Assembly (NCBI GenBank): GCA_030691075.1
Contig: JAUYFI010000155.1
Span: 1 to 47,392, forward strand
DNA: 47,392 nt
Source of the DNA: Sulfurisoma sp.
GTDB taxonomy: Bacteria; Pseudomonadota; Gammaproteobacteria; Burkholderiales; Rhodocyclaceae
Direction of reading: 5' to 3'
The position numbers were made by a program, and so were the translations under genes. Position 1 is the stretch's first letter, and the number at the start of each line of letters is the position of its first letter. This document shows positions 15,376 through 24,500 of the stretch, piece by piece. Below the pieces are notes generated by a model. It saw only the letters and a program-made list of their open reading frames with translations. It ran no database searches and was not told the DNA's origin.

Positions 15376-16881
15376 TCAGGCAGACTGTAGAAGGTGGAAG
15401 TCGATGGCCGTGCTGGTCGCGATGCGCGCTCCCAGACGGTAGTATTTCAGCGATCCCGCCTGATTCTCGGTGATGACACTCCGCGGCGTCAGCGCCCCGG
15501 CCGCGGTGATCAGCCCGGCGGCATTGCCGAAGGCGGGCAGTTGCGGCAGCAGAATACCCTGCTGTCCCATCGCGAGGATGTCCTCGGACGGCAGTGGGAT
15601 GACGCAGGCATTCGAGCTCAACAGCTGTACGCCGAGTTCGAGCGGCTCCCGCGTGCCCTGGTTGCCGCGGCGGACGAGGCAGATGTGAATCTTGCCGTGC
15701 TCGCGCGGTCGCAGCACGACCAGGTCGCCGATGGCCAGGGGCGGTGCCTCTCCGCCGAGATTGCGGATGCCGAAGCCGTCCGGACTTTCGTTGATCACCA
15801 GCCATTCGCCACTTTCCTCTTCCTCGCGGCGGGAGGAGTCGCTCTGGCGCCGCCCCAGCGACTTGCCGGCCAGCAGACGCAGGATGGCGGGCAGGCCGGC
15901 GATCATATCGACGCGCGGCTTGAACTGCATGCGGGAGAAGCGCCGCGGCGACGTGGCTGCGGCCGACCAGGCGTCGCGCAGCAGTCGCAGCGTTTCGAGC
16001 GGCAGCGGCTCGGCGGCACCCGCGGCGATCATGCGGTCGATTTCGGCAACGATGTCGGTGCAGTCGAGGGCGAGGCCTTGCGGCGGCGGCGTTTTGCCCT
16101 CGGGCAGGCGGGGCATGGACTGTGCCGGATGCCCGGGATCGCTCGCCACCAGAAAGCGGCAGGCCGCCTCGTCACTGGCGGCGCCAACGGCGTCGAGGCG
16201 GGCAAGGTTGGCCAGCCCGGCGATGAAGGCGTGGATCCGTCCCAGCTGCTCGCGCGGCAGCCGGCCGGGTTCGGCGAGGGCGAAGAGCAGGGCGGCGATG
16301 TATTCCCGCGTGATCGAGGTGCCGTCGCCATCGTTATCGGCCGCCGTCAGTCCGTGGCCGAGCGCGAGCCGGTAAGTTTCGTGCAGCAGCTTCCACGAGG
16401 CGGCAGAGGGAGAGGCATGGGCGCGAAAGTCGACCAACTGGCGGCGGGACAGGGTTTGCGTCGCGCGCCGGGCGGCGGCTTGCAGCATTTTGCCCGAGGG
16501 GTCGGATGTCTTGTCCGCGGCGACATCGGTCATCAGAGTAACGTAGCCCGTCGCCAGTGTCTTCAGCAGGGAGTCGGCGGCCAGCGCCGCCCGCAGCGCC
16601 GCCGGGGTCAGCGGCAGGCTGGCGGCTTCCGTGGCGGCTTCGAGCGCCGGCAGAATCTTCTCGGCTGCCGCGTCGCAGGCTCCGAGCAGCTTGAAGCGCA
16701 TTTCGGGAGCGGCTTCCTGCGCGACCTCGGTGGCGAGGCGCTGCGCCAATTCGAGGGCGGCCGTTTCCGGTGGGGCGGTTTTGATGCCGGCGAGCCAGGC
16801 GTCCATATCCCGCGTCTTGCCACCGAGCGGTTGGCGCAGGAGATCGAACAGATCGGCGTGGAGCAGTTGCGATGCGTCCAT
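15376..16881 (-). CDS. PilZ-like domain protein, probable c-di-GMP-related regulator
   Basis: A 501-aa protein of mostly alpha-helical, Ala/Leu-rich character (residues about 1-370), with a C-terminal beta-rich segment. That segment has features of a PilZ domain: an Arg cluster (LGRRQSDSSRREE) followed by WLVINESPDGFGIRNLGG, which fits the (D/N)xSxxG signature, then IGDLVVLRP. Such an architecture suggests a cytosolic protein that binds cyclic di-GMP through the C-terminus, but the N-terminal family is unrecognised. The start at 16881 (MDASQLLHADLFDLL) is chosen over an in-frame ATG at 16977, whose extension is Arg/Pro-rich and not protein-like. It is first in the operon with folE, thioredoxin, mutarotase and radical SAM genes. 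Confidence 0.65.
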   Translation of the reverse strand: MDASQLLHADLFDLLRQPLGGKTRDMDAWLAGIKTAPPETAALELAQRLATEVAQEAAPEMRFKLLGACDAAAEKILPALEAATEAASLPLTPAALRAALAADSLLKTLATGYVTLMTDVAADKTSDPSGKMLQAAARRATQTLSRRQLVDFRAHASPSAASWKLLHETYRLALGHGLTAADNDGDGTSITREYIAALLFALAEPGRLPREQLGRIHAFIAGLANLARLDAVGAASDEAACRFLVASDPGHPAQSMPRLPEGKTPPPQGLALDCTDIVAEIDRMIAAGAAEPLPLETLRLLRDAWSAAATSPRRFSRMQFKPRVDMIAGLPAILRLLAGKSLGRRQSDSSRREEEESGEWLVINESPDGFGIRNLGGEAPPLAIGDLVVLRPREHGKIHICLVRRGNQGTREPLELGVQLLSSNACVIPLPSEDILAMGQQGILLPQLPAFGNAAGLITAAGALTPRSVITENQAGSLKYYRLGARIATSTAIDFHLLQSA

Positions 16882-17036
16882 GATGGACCAGGGTTCGTTG
16901 GCGTTGCGCCCATTATGCAAAAATCGCGGGATAGTTGCTTGGCGGCGAGGCCGGCATCCCGGCGACCTCAAATTCAAGTCCTTCCTCGAGTACGAAGGCC
17001 ACTTGCGGCCCAGGCGCCGAGGACCCCGCCGGCCAA

Positions 17037-18158
17037 CTATTTTCCGAACAGGCCCTTGACCGCCTGACCGACGCCCTGGGCGGCGCCGCCGGCGGCTTCG
17101 ATGCCCTTCTGGCCGATGCTGCCGGCGCCCTTGGCGATGCCTTCGAGGCTGATGCCGAGGGTCTCGGCCATCGACGCGCCGAAGCGCGTGGCCAGGCTTT
17201 CGTTGAGCGAGAACCTCGGATCGTCGATCTTGCCATCGAGCACGAACTTGACCGCGATCTGGCCGCTGCGATCCTTCATCAGTCCGACCACGGCCTGGCG
17301 CGGCATGCCCATGAAACTGCCGCCGCGGCTGTCGAGTTCGAGTTGCTTCAGCGTGATGCTCCCCGGCGCCCGCAGCCGGTTGTCCTTGATGGTGGCCTGC
17401 AGGTCGAGGTCGAGCGTGCCGCGCTTGACGCCGGTCTCGGCGGCCTTGATCAGGTAGGGCTGCAGCGCGACGAGGTCGACATTGCGCAGCTTGCTGGCGA
17501 TGTCCGAATCCTTGTTGGCGAAGCGCATCCAGCCGTCGATCAGCAGGCTGCCGTCATTGCGTTCGCCCTTGATCACGCCTTCGAGCCGCAGTTGAGATTT
17601 CTCCGCCAGGGCGGGCAGCGCGATGTCCGTGACATGGGCGTTGATCTGTTCGAGGCGTACCGCCAGCGCCGACTTTCTGCCGGGCAGGGTGGCATCGAAG
17701 AAGGTCATGGCACCGTTCTTCAGTTCGATGCGGCCGATAGTCACGCTGGGCGGCGCAGTGGCCGTGGCGTCGGGCTTTTTCTCGAGCAGGCTCGGCACCA
17801 CGCGCAGCTTGCCGTCAGCGGTGCGCAGGGCCGAAACATAGCCGTCCTCGATCACGATGCTGGCGATGCGCACGCTTCCAGAAAGCAGGCTGCGCAGGTC
17901 GGGTTCGATCACGATGCGCCTGGCGCGCAGCGTGTCCCCGGCCGGCCAGTTCCCGCCCTTCGGCGCCCTCAGGCGCAGGCCATGCACCTCGACGGCATTC
18001 CAGCGCAGCCGAATTTCGCCGATCTCGCTCTCGGGGCCGAGTGCGCGTTCGACCTGACCCTTGAGGGCGCGGGCGCCGGCCACCATGGCCAGCGCGATGG
18101 CGGCGAGCAGGCCAATGAAGCCGATGGCGGCATAGAGGCCCCAGCGTTTCTGATTCAT
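17037..18158 (-). CDS. DUF748/AsmA-like membrane-anchored protein
   Basis: A 373-aa protein with one N-terminal membrane anchor (YAAIGFIGLLAAIALAMVAG) and a long beta-rich periplasmic region. Repeated short strands such as RIVIEPDLRSLLSGSVRIASIVIEDG and VTIGRIELKNGAMTFFD are typical of DUF748/AsmA-like proteins involved in envelope lipid handling and assembly. The C-terminus is Gly/Ala-rich (GAGSIGQKGIEAAGGAAQG). It is about a third of the length of the largest DUF748 proteins. It starts divergently from the left yaeQ fragment, so it was probably the original divergent neighbour of yaeQ. A repeat copy is translated in it as RKSALAVR. Confidence 0.72.
   Translation of the reverse strand: MNQKRWGLYAAIGFIGLLAAIALAMVAGARALKGQVERALGPESEIGEIRLRWNAVEVHGLRLRAPKGGNWPAGDTLRARRIVIEPDLRSLLSGSVRIASIVIEDGYVSALRTADGKLRVVPSLLEKKPDATATAPPSVTIGRIELKNGAMTFFDATLPGRKSALAVRLEQINAHVTDIALPALAEKSQLRLEGVIKGERNDGSLLIDGWMRFANKDSDIASKLRNVDLVALQPYLIKAAETGVKRGTLDLDLQATIKDNRLRAPGSITLKQLELDSRGGSFMGMPRQAVVGLMKDRSGQIAVKFVLDGKIDDPRFSLNESLATRFGASMAETLGISLEGIAKGAGSIGQKGIEAAGGAAQGVGQAVKGLFGK
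17654..17676 (-). repeat. Interspersed repeat copy 6 (inside DUF748-like gene)
   Basis: On the minus strand: AAAGTCGGCGCTGGCGG then TACGCC. It lies in the coding strand of the host and is translated as KSALAVR. Confidence 0.6.
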
Positions 18159-18196
18159 GACGATAGCCCTCGGGCAGCGGCGAAGATCGCTTCAAT

Positions 18197-18292
18197 GCGC
18201 AGTATAGTGCCGGCCTTCCAGACAATACCTTGCACCTCGCATGGCGCTCAAATCCACCCTCTTCAAGGCGAACCTCGACCTCGCCGGCATGG
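18197..18292 (+). pseudogene. yaeQ: Left direct repeat: detached 5' end of yaeQ
   Basis: This 96-bp segment matches 26184-26279 with about 8 mismatches. It holds the upstream TATAGT, the leader, and the first 17 codons of yaeQ (MALKSTLFKANLDLAGM, versus MALKSTIFKASLNIADM at the intact gene). After GGCATGG the similarity ends abruptly and the frame runs into the solute-binding protein. It is interpreted as a yaeQ remnant marking the left border of an inserted block. Confidence 0.75.
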
Positions 18293-18309
18293 GTTCCCCA
18301 TCCTGGTTC

Positions 18310-19110
18310 ATGGGACGGAACCTGCATCGTTGCATTCGATTTCTGTTGATGCACGTATTGCTGTGCGTCGCGGGGGCCACATTGGCGGCGGATGGCCCTC
18401 GCTGCGCTCGCCCCATGACGCTGGCTTTGCATGATCATGGCCTGCTTTATTCGTCAAGCACCGGCGAGGGGATCGACAAGGACTTCGCCGACGAGTTGAT
18501 CAAGCGGAGCGGATGCCGGATCAACGTCACCGTGATGTCGCGAGCCAGGATCTGGCAATTGATCGAGTCAGGCGCGCTGGATTTCAGTCTTTCGGGAATC
18601 AGCAACGAGGCGCGCGAGAAATTCGCCGCCTTCGCCTGGTATTTTTCCAACAAGTACTACCTGCTGGCGCGCAAGGATGCCGACGTGCGGCAGCTGGCCG
18701 ATTTTGAGAACAATCCCAGGCTTCAATTGGGAGCGATTCGCGGCTTTCGCTACAGCAAGAATGCCAATCGCCTGGTGGACAAGCTGAACGCGGAACGGCG
18801 TATCAGTTATGCTTCGGGCCTCGAACCGCTCTACGAGGTTCTGCTCATGAATCGCATTCAGGGCATGATCATCGAACCCTTCGATTATCCGCAGGTGACG
18901 GGCAGTTCGATCAGGGATCTGACGATCATCCTCGATACTCATGACGATTCCGTGCGCCATGGATTGATCATGTCGCGGAAATCCATTGAGCCGGGCGAGC
19001 AGGAGAAATGGCGGAAGCTGGTGGATGAGATGCGGGCGGACGGCACCACGCTGCGTATTTTCGAAAAATACTTCAAGCCCGATCTGGCCCGGGCCATGGC
19101 CAACTTTTGA
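18310..19110 (+). CDS. Periplasmic solute-binding protein (SBP_bac_3 type)
   Basis: A protein of about 266 aa, counted from the ATG at 18310 (MGRNLHRCIRFLLMHVL). That start gives a credible signal peptide ending near ATLAADG; the reading frame is open back to the yaeQ-derived ATG at 18241, and ATG 18349 is another option. The mature part resembles amino-acid-type binding proteins: GIDKDFADELIKRSGCRINV, then LIESGALDFSLSGISNEAREKFAAFAWYF and the C-terminal DGTTLRIFEKYF. No transporter genes are nearby. Its stop overlaps the histidine kinase start (TTGA), so it probably presents a ligand to that signalling system rather than feeding an ABC importer. Confidence 0.75.
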   Translation: MGRNLHRCIRFLLMHVLLCVAGATLAADGPRCARPMTLALHDHGLLYSSSTGEGIDKDFADELIKRSGCRINVTVMSRARIWQLIESGALDFSLSGISNEAREKFAAFAWYFSNKYYLLARKDADVRQLADFENNPRLQLGAIRGFRYSKNANRLVDKLNAERRISYASGLEPLYEVLLMNRIQGMIIEPFDYPQVTGSSIRDLTIILDTHDDSVRHGLIMSRKSIEPGEQEKWRKLVDEMRADGTTLRIFEKYFKPDLARAMANF

Positions 19111-20786
19111 GCAGCGCAGTGGACTGGCTTCGCCACCGGATTCCCATCCTGCTGGTTCTCGCCGTGTCGCTCGGCGTGACCTGGCTACTGTGGCGACATG
19201 AACATCACAACGCGGCCCTCGATCTGCAAGCGCGGCTCGATGCGGACCTGCGCGACGTGACCAGTCGCATCGAGCAGCGCATGGCGGTCTACGAGCAGAT
19301 GCTGCGCGGAGCTCAGGGTTTGTTCGCCGCGTCCGGCGACGTGGGACGCAACTCATTCCGGACTTACGTCGAATCCCTGCAACTCGGCGCGGATTTCGCC
19401 GGGATCGAAGGTGTCGGACTGGCGCGGATCGTGTCGCATGCACAGAGGGAAGGGCATGTCGCCGCGCTGCGCCGACAGGGCTTCCCCGACTATGCCATCA
19501 GGCCGGGCGGGGTGCGCGCCATCTATGCTCCCATCGTCCAGCTCGAGCCATTCGTCGGACGCAACCGGCGTGTCTTGGGCCGCGATCCCTACGCCACCGC
19601 CGAGCGCCGTTCCGCCATGGATCAGGCTCGCGATTCGGGGACCCCGGCCATCACGGGAAAGATCACCCTGGCGCTGGAGAGCGACACCGATGTTCAGCCG
19701 GGTTTTGCGATGTTCCTGCCCATTTACGGGAATGGCATGCCGCGCGACACCATCGCCACGCGTCGCGCCAGCATCATCGGCTGGGTGATAGCGCCGATCC
19801 GCATGAATAACTTCATGGCCAGTCTTTACGGCGAGCGTCCGCCCGCGACCGACATCACCATCTACGACGGCCTGGAAATGTCCGACCGGACGCTGCTGTT
19901 CGATTCCGCCGGCTCCCACGGCAAGCCGGGGAAAGCGCACATCGCGGCGACCGAGTACCTCCAGATCGCCGGCCACACCTGGACACTGGCAATTCGCTCC
20001 CTGCCCGGCTTCGATGCGCGTGCCGGCAAGGACAAGTCGGACTTCATCGCCATTGCCGGCATTGGTCTGAGCGTGTTATTGACGCTGCTGGCCCATGGTT
20101 TCATCGCCGATAGCGTCCGGCGCAAGCAGAGCGAGGAAAAAATGAGCGCGTTGTCGCGGCACCTGGTGGCGGTGCAGGAAGGCACCCGGCGCCGGCTCTC
20201 CGGCGAGTTGCACGACCGCACCAGCCCGAATCTTGCCGCCATCGGGATCAATCTGGACGTGATTGCCGCGGCACTGCCCGAGGCGGAGGCGCCGGATCTC
20301 GGCGCGCGGCTGGAGGATACCCGCGCGCTGATCGAGGATACGACGGCCAGCATTCGCGAAATCTGCGCCGACCTGCGCCCGCCCGTGCTCGATTATGCCG
20401 GCCTGCCGGCGGCGCTGGAGAGCTATGCCGGTCAGTTTGGCCGGCGGACCGGCATCGCGGTCCGGGTCGATTGTGCGCATGGCGGCGCGAAACTTGCGCC
20501 GGAACTGGAGTCGGCGCTGTTTCGCATCGTCCAGGAAGCCCTGACGAATTGCGCCAAGCATGCTCGCGCCACGTCAATCGGGGTGATACTGCGCCAGGAC
20601 GATTTCCCTGTCCGTCTGACCGTGGTTGACGATGGGTCTGGATTCGACCTGGAGCAGATGAAAGAAGCTGCGTACTCCAGTGGCCTGGGAATCATCACCA
20701 TGCGGGAGTTGGCCGAATTCTTCGGCGGGAAATTCACCATCGAGTCGAACCCCGGAAAAGGCACGCGCATCGATGTGGAAATTTGA
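19107..20786 (+). CDS. CHASE-domain sensor histidine kinase (NarL/DegS type)
   Basis: A 559-aa membrane kinase using a TTG start that overlaps the upstream stop. TM1 is at residues 12-28 (IPILLVLAVSLGVTWLL), a periplasmic CHASE-like domain at about 70-290 (including LARIVSHAQREGHVAALRRQGFPDYAIRPGG, split by shorter strands), and TM2 at about 312-332. The HisKA_3 phosphoacceptor is His369 in RRRLSGELHDRTS. The ATPase has the N-box IVQEALTNCAKHA (about residue 475) and G-boxes DDGSGFD and GLGIITMRELAEFFGG. CHASE domains sense small organic ligands. The response regulator gene follows 18 bp downstream, making a two-component pair. Confidence 0.88.
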   Translation: MSSAVDWLRHRIPILLVLAVSLGVTWLLWRHEHHNAALDLQARLDADLRDVTSRIEQRMAVYEQMLRGAQGLFAASGDVGRNSFRTYVESLQLGADFAGIEGVGLARIVSHAQREGHVAALRRQGFPDYAIRPGGVRAIYAPIVQLEPFVGRNRRVLGRDPYATAERRSAMDQARDSGTPAITGKITLALESDTDVQPGFAMFLPIYGNGMPRDTIATRRASIIGWVIAPIRMNNFMASLYGERPPATDITIYDGLEMSDRTLLFDSAGSHGKPGKAHIAATEYLQIAGHTWTLAIRSLPGFDARAGKDKSDFIAIAGIGLSVLLTLLAHGFIADSVRRKQSEEKMSALSRHLVAVQEGTRRRLSGELHDRTSPNLAAIGINLDVIAAALPEAEAPDLGARLEDTRALIEDTTASIREICADLRPPVLDYAGLPAALESYAGQFGRRTGIAVRVDCAHGGAKLAPELESALFRIVQEALTNCAKHARATSIGVILRQDDFPVRLTVVDDGSGFDLEQMKEAAYSSGLGIITMRELAEFFGGKFTIESNPGKGTRIDVEI

Positions 20787-20804
20787 CTTCATGGAAGGCC
20801 GGGC

Positions 20805-21446
20805 GTGAAGCTGCGCATTTTGCTTGCCGACGACCACCAGATGTTTCGCGAAGCGCTGCGGAGCCTGCTGGAAAAGGATCCGCGACTCGATGTTGCGGCC
20901 GAAACCGGCGACGGGCTCGAAGTGCTCCGGCTCGTTGGCGAAATGTCGCCCGATATCGTGTGCATGGACATCAACATGCCCGGCATGAACGGCATCGAGA
21001 CCACGCGGCAGATCACCGCCGCCTGGCCGTCGGTCAGGGTAATCGCGCTTTCGGCGTTCTCCGAGCCGCAATACATTCAGGACATGATGAATGCCGGCGC
21101 CGCGGCTTACGTCACCAAGGCGGCGGCAGGCGCCGAATTGCTGCGGGCGATCGACGCGGCCAGTCGCGACCGTACCTATTTGTGCCCCGACGCCACGGAT
21201 GCGGTCAAGGGGATATTGTCCGGCCACGGCGACGAAACGAAGGGCCCCGCCCGGATCGGCGCCCGGGAGCGCCAGGTACTGCAACTCGTTGCCGCGGGGT
21301 TCACCTCGGCGCAAATCGCGGACCAACTGCACATCGCCGCGTCGACCGTCGAGGTGCACCGGCGCAATATCATGCGCAAGCTCGATCTGCACAGCGTCGC
21401 CGGACTCACCCGGTACGCTATCCGCAACGGCCTCGTTCCCGACTGA
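20805..21446 (+). CDS. LuxR/NarL-family response regulator
   Basis: A 213-aa transcription regulator using a GTG start. The receiver domain (residues 1-120) has the acidic pair in LLADDHQMF, the phosphoacceptor Asp55 in VCMDINMPGMNG, and the conserved Lys in YVTKAAAG. The C-terminal LuxR HTH is ARERQVLQLVAAGFTSAQI and STVEVHRRNIMRKL. It is the evident partner of the adjacent HisKA_3 kinase. A palindrome, GGCGGCGCGCCGCC, lies just after the stop (21457-21470) and may end this first transcript. Confidence 0.92.
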   Translation: MKLRILLADDHQMFREALRSLLEKDPRLDVAAETGDGLEVLRLVGEMSPDIVCMDINMPGMNGIETTRQITAAWPSVRVIALSAFSEPQYIQDMMNAGAAAYVTKAAAGAELLRAIDAASRDRTYLCPDATDAVKGILSGHGDETKGPARIGARERQVLQLVAAGFTSAQIADQLHIAASTVEVHRRNIMRKLDLHSVAGLTRYAIRNGLVPD

Positions 21447-21456
21447 AAAGCCTCCG

Positions 21457-21470
21457 GGCGGCGCGCCGCC
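21457..21470. terminator. GC-rich hairpin after the response regulator gene
   Basis: GGCGGC-GC-GCCGCC can form a compact stem. No T-run follows. It lies at the start of a gap of about 145-190 bp before the GGDEF/EAL gene, whose AT-rich part (21480-21630) probably carries a separate promoter. Confidence 0.35.
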
Positions 21471-21632
21471 TGATGGTCGCAATCCATTCATTTGCGACTA
21501 CCCGTTTACCGGTAGTGACAATACTCCGATCCCGGCATGGAAAAGTATTGCTCGTATCTCTAATATGCCGGATTCAAAACCATAACAACAGTGTGGCAGC
21601 CAGGAAAAGCCGCTTCCTGCCAACTCATTATA

Positions 21633-24500
21633 ATGAAAGAGAATTTTATCCTGCACGCGCTCGGTCTCAAGGCCAGGATTGCCATCTTCACCGTGGCGCT
21701 TTTCGTTTCCGCCATCGGGTGGCTGGCGCACGATCTGGGCAAGGACGTCCGTGACAATTTCAAGCAGGTGCTTGCCGCCCAGCAGCTCTATATCGTCGAA
21801 CATATCGCCAACAGTCTCGATGGGGCAGTCCAGTTGCGCATCAATTCCCTTGTCGATGCCGCTTCCATGATCGAGCCCGGGTGGATGGCCAGCCCGGATC
21901 GTCTGCACACATTTCTGGCGGAGCGGGGCCCCCTGCATCACTTCTTCAACACGGGTTTGTTTGTTATATCCAGGGAGGGTATCGGGCTTGCGGATCTGCC
22001 GCATCGGGTAGGACGCGATGGTTCCCGCTTTACCGAGGCGGATTTTTTTCGCGAGGCGCTGATGACAGGAAAGCCGGTGGTGGGCAAGCCGATTCCAGGC
22101 CAGACCGGAAAACCCATTATCAACATCGCCGTGCCCATCAAGAACGGCGGCGGCAAGGAGATCGTCGGCGTTCTGGTGGGTGGAAATCAAATCTCGGAGA
22201 GCGATTTTCTCGGTGAAACATCGCCCCAAAAGCTCGATATGAGCGGGGACGTTCATCTTATGTCACCCAGGCACGGCATGTTTGTGACTTCCACCGACCC
22301 GAGCCGCGTCATGCAGCCTGATTCCGCCGCGGATAGCGGCATGATGCATGACCGTTACAAGCAAGGCCACGAAGGGTCCGGGGTGGCGGTGAATTCGCGG
22401 GGCATCGAGAGCCTCAGTTCGGCAAAAAGCGTCCGCAGCACCGGCTGGCTCGTCGTCGCCACCTTGCCGACGGCTATCGCCTTCAAAAAGATTGCAACGC
22501 TGGAAGAAGAAATTTACCGCGATGCCGCCCTGGCCTCGGCGGTCATCGTCCTGCTGCTCTGGCTTTTTCTCCATCGCCAGCTTAGTCCTATCAGCCGTTC
22601 GGCGCATGCCGCCGACGCGATGGCGAGCGGGCATGCGCCACTTCTCCCCCTGCCTCTTGTGGGCAGCAAGGAGATACGGCGCTTGCTCGGCAGTTTCAAC
22701 CGGCTGCAGCAACATATCGGCGAACAGGCCGACTCCTTGCAGCAATGTTCGGAGCAGATCCAGCTGGCCGCGTCGGTGTTCGAGGGAACCAGCGAGGCTA
22801 TCCTGATTTCCACTGCCGACAACCGCATCATCAGCGTCAATCGCGCCTTTTGCAAAATGACGGGGTATGACGAAGGCGATCTGATCGGCGGGAGCCCAAG
22901 ACTGTTGCAGTCGGGCCGGCACGATGCCGCCTTTTATCGGGAGATGTGGGCATCGCTGCGTAATACGGGCCAATGGCAGGGGGAAATCTGGAATCGCCGC
23001 AAGAACGGCGAGATCTACCCCGAGCGCTTGACCATCTCGTCGCTTTACAACGAGGCCGGCGAGGTGATCAGGCGTGTCGCCATCGCCGCCGACATCACGG
23101 AACAGAAGCGGGCCGAGGCGGTCATCTGGCAACAGGCCAACCACGACCTGCTGACCAAGCTGCCCAACCGTCGTCTGCTGCATGAGCTTATGGGACAGGC
23201 GCTGGACAAGTCGCGGCGAGACGGCTGGTTCCTTGCGGTGCTGCATGTCGATCTGGATCACTTCAAGGAAGTGAACGACACGCTGGGCCATGATGTCGGG
23301 GATCAAATCATCATCGAGGCGGCGCGACGGATTTCTTCCTGCGTGGCGGCGGACGCCGATACGGTGGCCCACTTGGGCGGCGACGAATTCGTCGTCGTGT
23401 TGGGCGCTCTGGCGGAATCCTCGCCCCGGGTCGAGCAGGTGGCGGGAGACATCCTGCGGACGATTGCCGAGCCTTTCCACGCCGGCATCGAGACGGTCCA
23501 TATTTCGGCAAGCATCGGCATCACCCTTTCTTCCGGTGATCCAGCGGATGTCGCCGGACTGCTCAAGAACGCAGATCGGGCAAAGCACGTTGCCAAGAGC
23601 CAGGGGCGCAATCGATATGACTACTTCACCGCCTCGATGCAACTGGCGGTGCAGACACGGATGAATCTTGCCAACGATCTGCGAGGCGCGCTCGCCGCCA
23701 ACCAGTTTGAGGTGCACTACCAGCCGATCATGGAACTGGCCACGGGAAACATTGCCAAGGCCGAGGCGCTGTTGCGCTGGAATCATCCCGAACGCGGGAT
23801 GGTCAGTCCCGCGGATTTCATCCCGATCGCCGAGGAAACCGGGCTGATCGGCGAGATCGGAGACTGGGTGTTCAGGGAAGCGGCGCAGATGGCCAAGCGC
23901 TGGTGCGGCCATTGTCCGTTCTCGGTGAACGGGGTTTGCGCGCGAACCGGCGCAAACGACGCAGGAGAGGCCTCCTGTCTTTACCAGATCAGCGTAAACA
24001 AGTCTCCGCGCCAGTTCTTTACCGGAAACACCGATGTCACCTGGGGCGACTACCTGCGCGAGAACAAGGTGTCTCCCAGTTGTGTCGTCATCGAAATCAC
24101 GGAAGGCCTGCTGCTGGATCGGCATCCAGAAGTCCTCGGGAAATTCAATACGTTCCGCGATGCGGGGGTTCAGATTGCGCTCGATGATTTCGGCACGGGA
24201 TATTCGGCGATGTCCTACCTCAAGAAATTCGACATCGACTATCTCAAGATCGATCGCTCGTTCGTGCGCGACATCGTCACCGACACGAGTGACCGGGCGA
24301 TTGTCGATGCTATCATCGCCATGGCGCACAAACTCGGCCTCAAGGTGGTGGCCGAAGGGGTGGAGACCATCGAGCAGCGCGATCTGCTGGCTGCCGCGGG
24401 TTGCGACTATGCCCAGGGCTACCTGTTTTCCAAGCCGATGCCGGCCGCGCAGTTTGAACATCTGATCGCAACCGCCACGGATCGAACATCAAGGGGATGA
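21633..24500 (+). CDS. Membrane sensor with PAS, GGDEF and EAL domains
   Basis: A 955-aa c-di-GMP enzyme counted from the ATG at 21633; a GTG at 21591 is an alternative start and neither has a clear ribosome-binding site. TM1 is near residues 15-35, then a dCACHE-like periplasmic region ([24 protein letters not shown]) and TM2 near 300-320 ([16 protein letters not shown]). PAS/PAC is at about 385-500 ([17 protein letters not shown]). The GGDEF motif is at 582-586 and looks cyclase-competent. The EAL motif is at 711-713, with DDFGTGYS downstream. Between helix and strand of EAL lies an unusual insert with Cys758, Cys761, Cys769 and Cys782. The stop overlaps the chemoreceptor start. Confidence 0.88.
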   Translation: MKENFILHALGLKARIAIFTVALFVSAIGWLAHDLGKDVRDNFKQVLAAQQLYIVEHIANSLDGAVQLRINSLVDAASMIEPGWMASPDRLHTFLAERGPLHHFFNTGLFVISREGIGLADLPHRVGRDGSRFTEADFFREALMTGKPVVGKPIPGQTGKPIINIAVPIKNGGGKEIVGVLVGGNQISESDFLGETSPQKLDMSGDVHLMSPRHGMFVTSTDPSRVMQPDSAADSGMMHDRYKQGHEGSGVAVNSRGIESLSSAKSVRSTGWLVVATLPTAIAFKKIATLEEEIYRDAALASAVIVLLLWLFLHRQLSPISRSAHAADAMASGHAPLLPLPLVGSKEIRRLLGSFNRLQQHIGEQADSLQQCSEQIQLAASVFEGTSEAILISTADNRIISVNRAFCKMTGYDEGDLIGGSPRLLQSGRHDAAFYREMWASLRNTGQWQGEIWNRRKNGEIYPERLTISSLYNEAGEVIRRVAIAADITEQKRAEAVIWQQANHDLLTKLPNRRLLHELMGQALDKSRRDGWFLAVLHVDLDHFKEVNDTLGHDVGDQIIIEAARRISSCVAADADTVAHLGGDEFVVVLGALAESSPRVEQVAGDILRTIAEPFHAGIETVHISASIGITLSSGDPADVAGLLKNADRAKHVAKSQGRNRYDYFTASMQLAVQTRMNLANDLRGALAANQFEVHYQPIMELATGNIAKAEALLRWNHPERGMVSPADFIPIAEETGLIGEIGDWVFREAAQMAKRWCGHCPFSVNGVCARTGANDAGEASCLYQISVNKSPRQFFTGNTDVTWGDYLRENKVSPSCVVIEITEGLLLDRHPEVLGKFNTFRDAGVQIALDDFGTGYSAMSYLKKFDIDYLKIDRSFVRDIVTDTSDRAIVDAIIAMAHKLGLKVVAEGVETIEQRDLLAAAGCDYAQGYLFSKPMPAAQFEHLIATATDRTSRG

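Noticed and set aside
21629..21634. TATAAT as a -10 box for the GGDEF/EAL gene.
   Set aside because: It overlaps the likely ATG at 21633, so it could serve only a start further downstream, for which there is no support.
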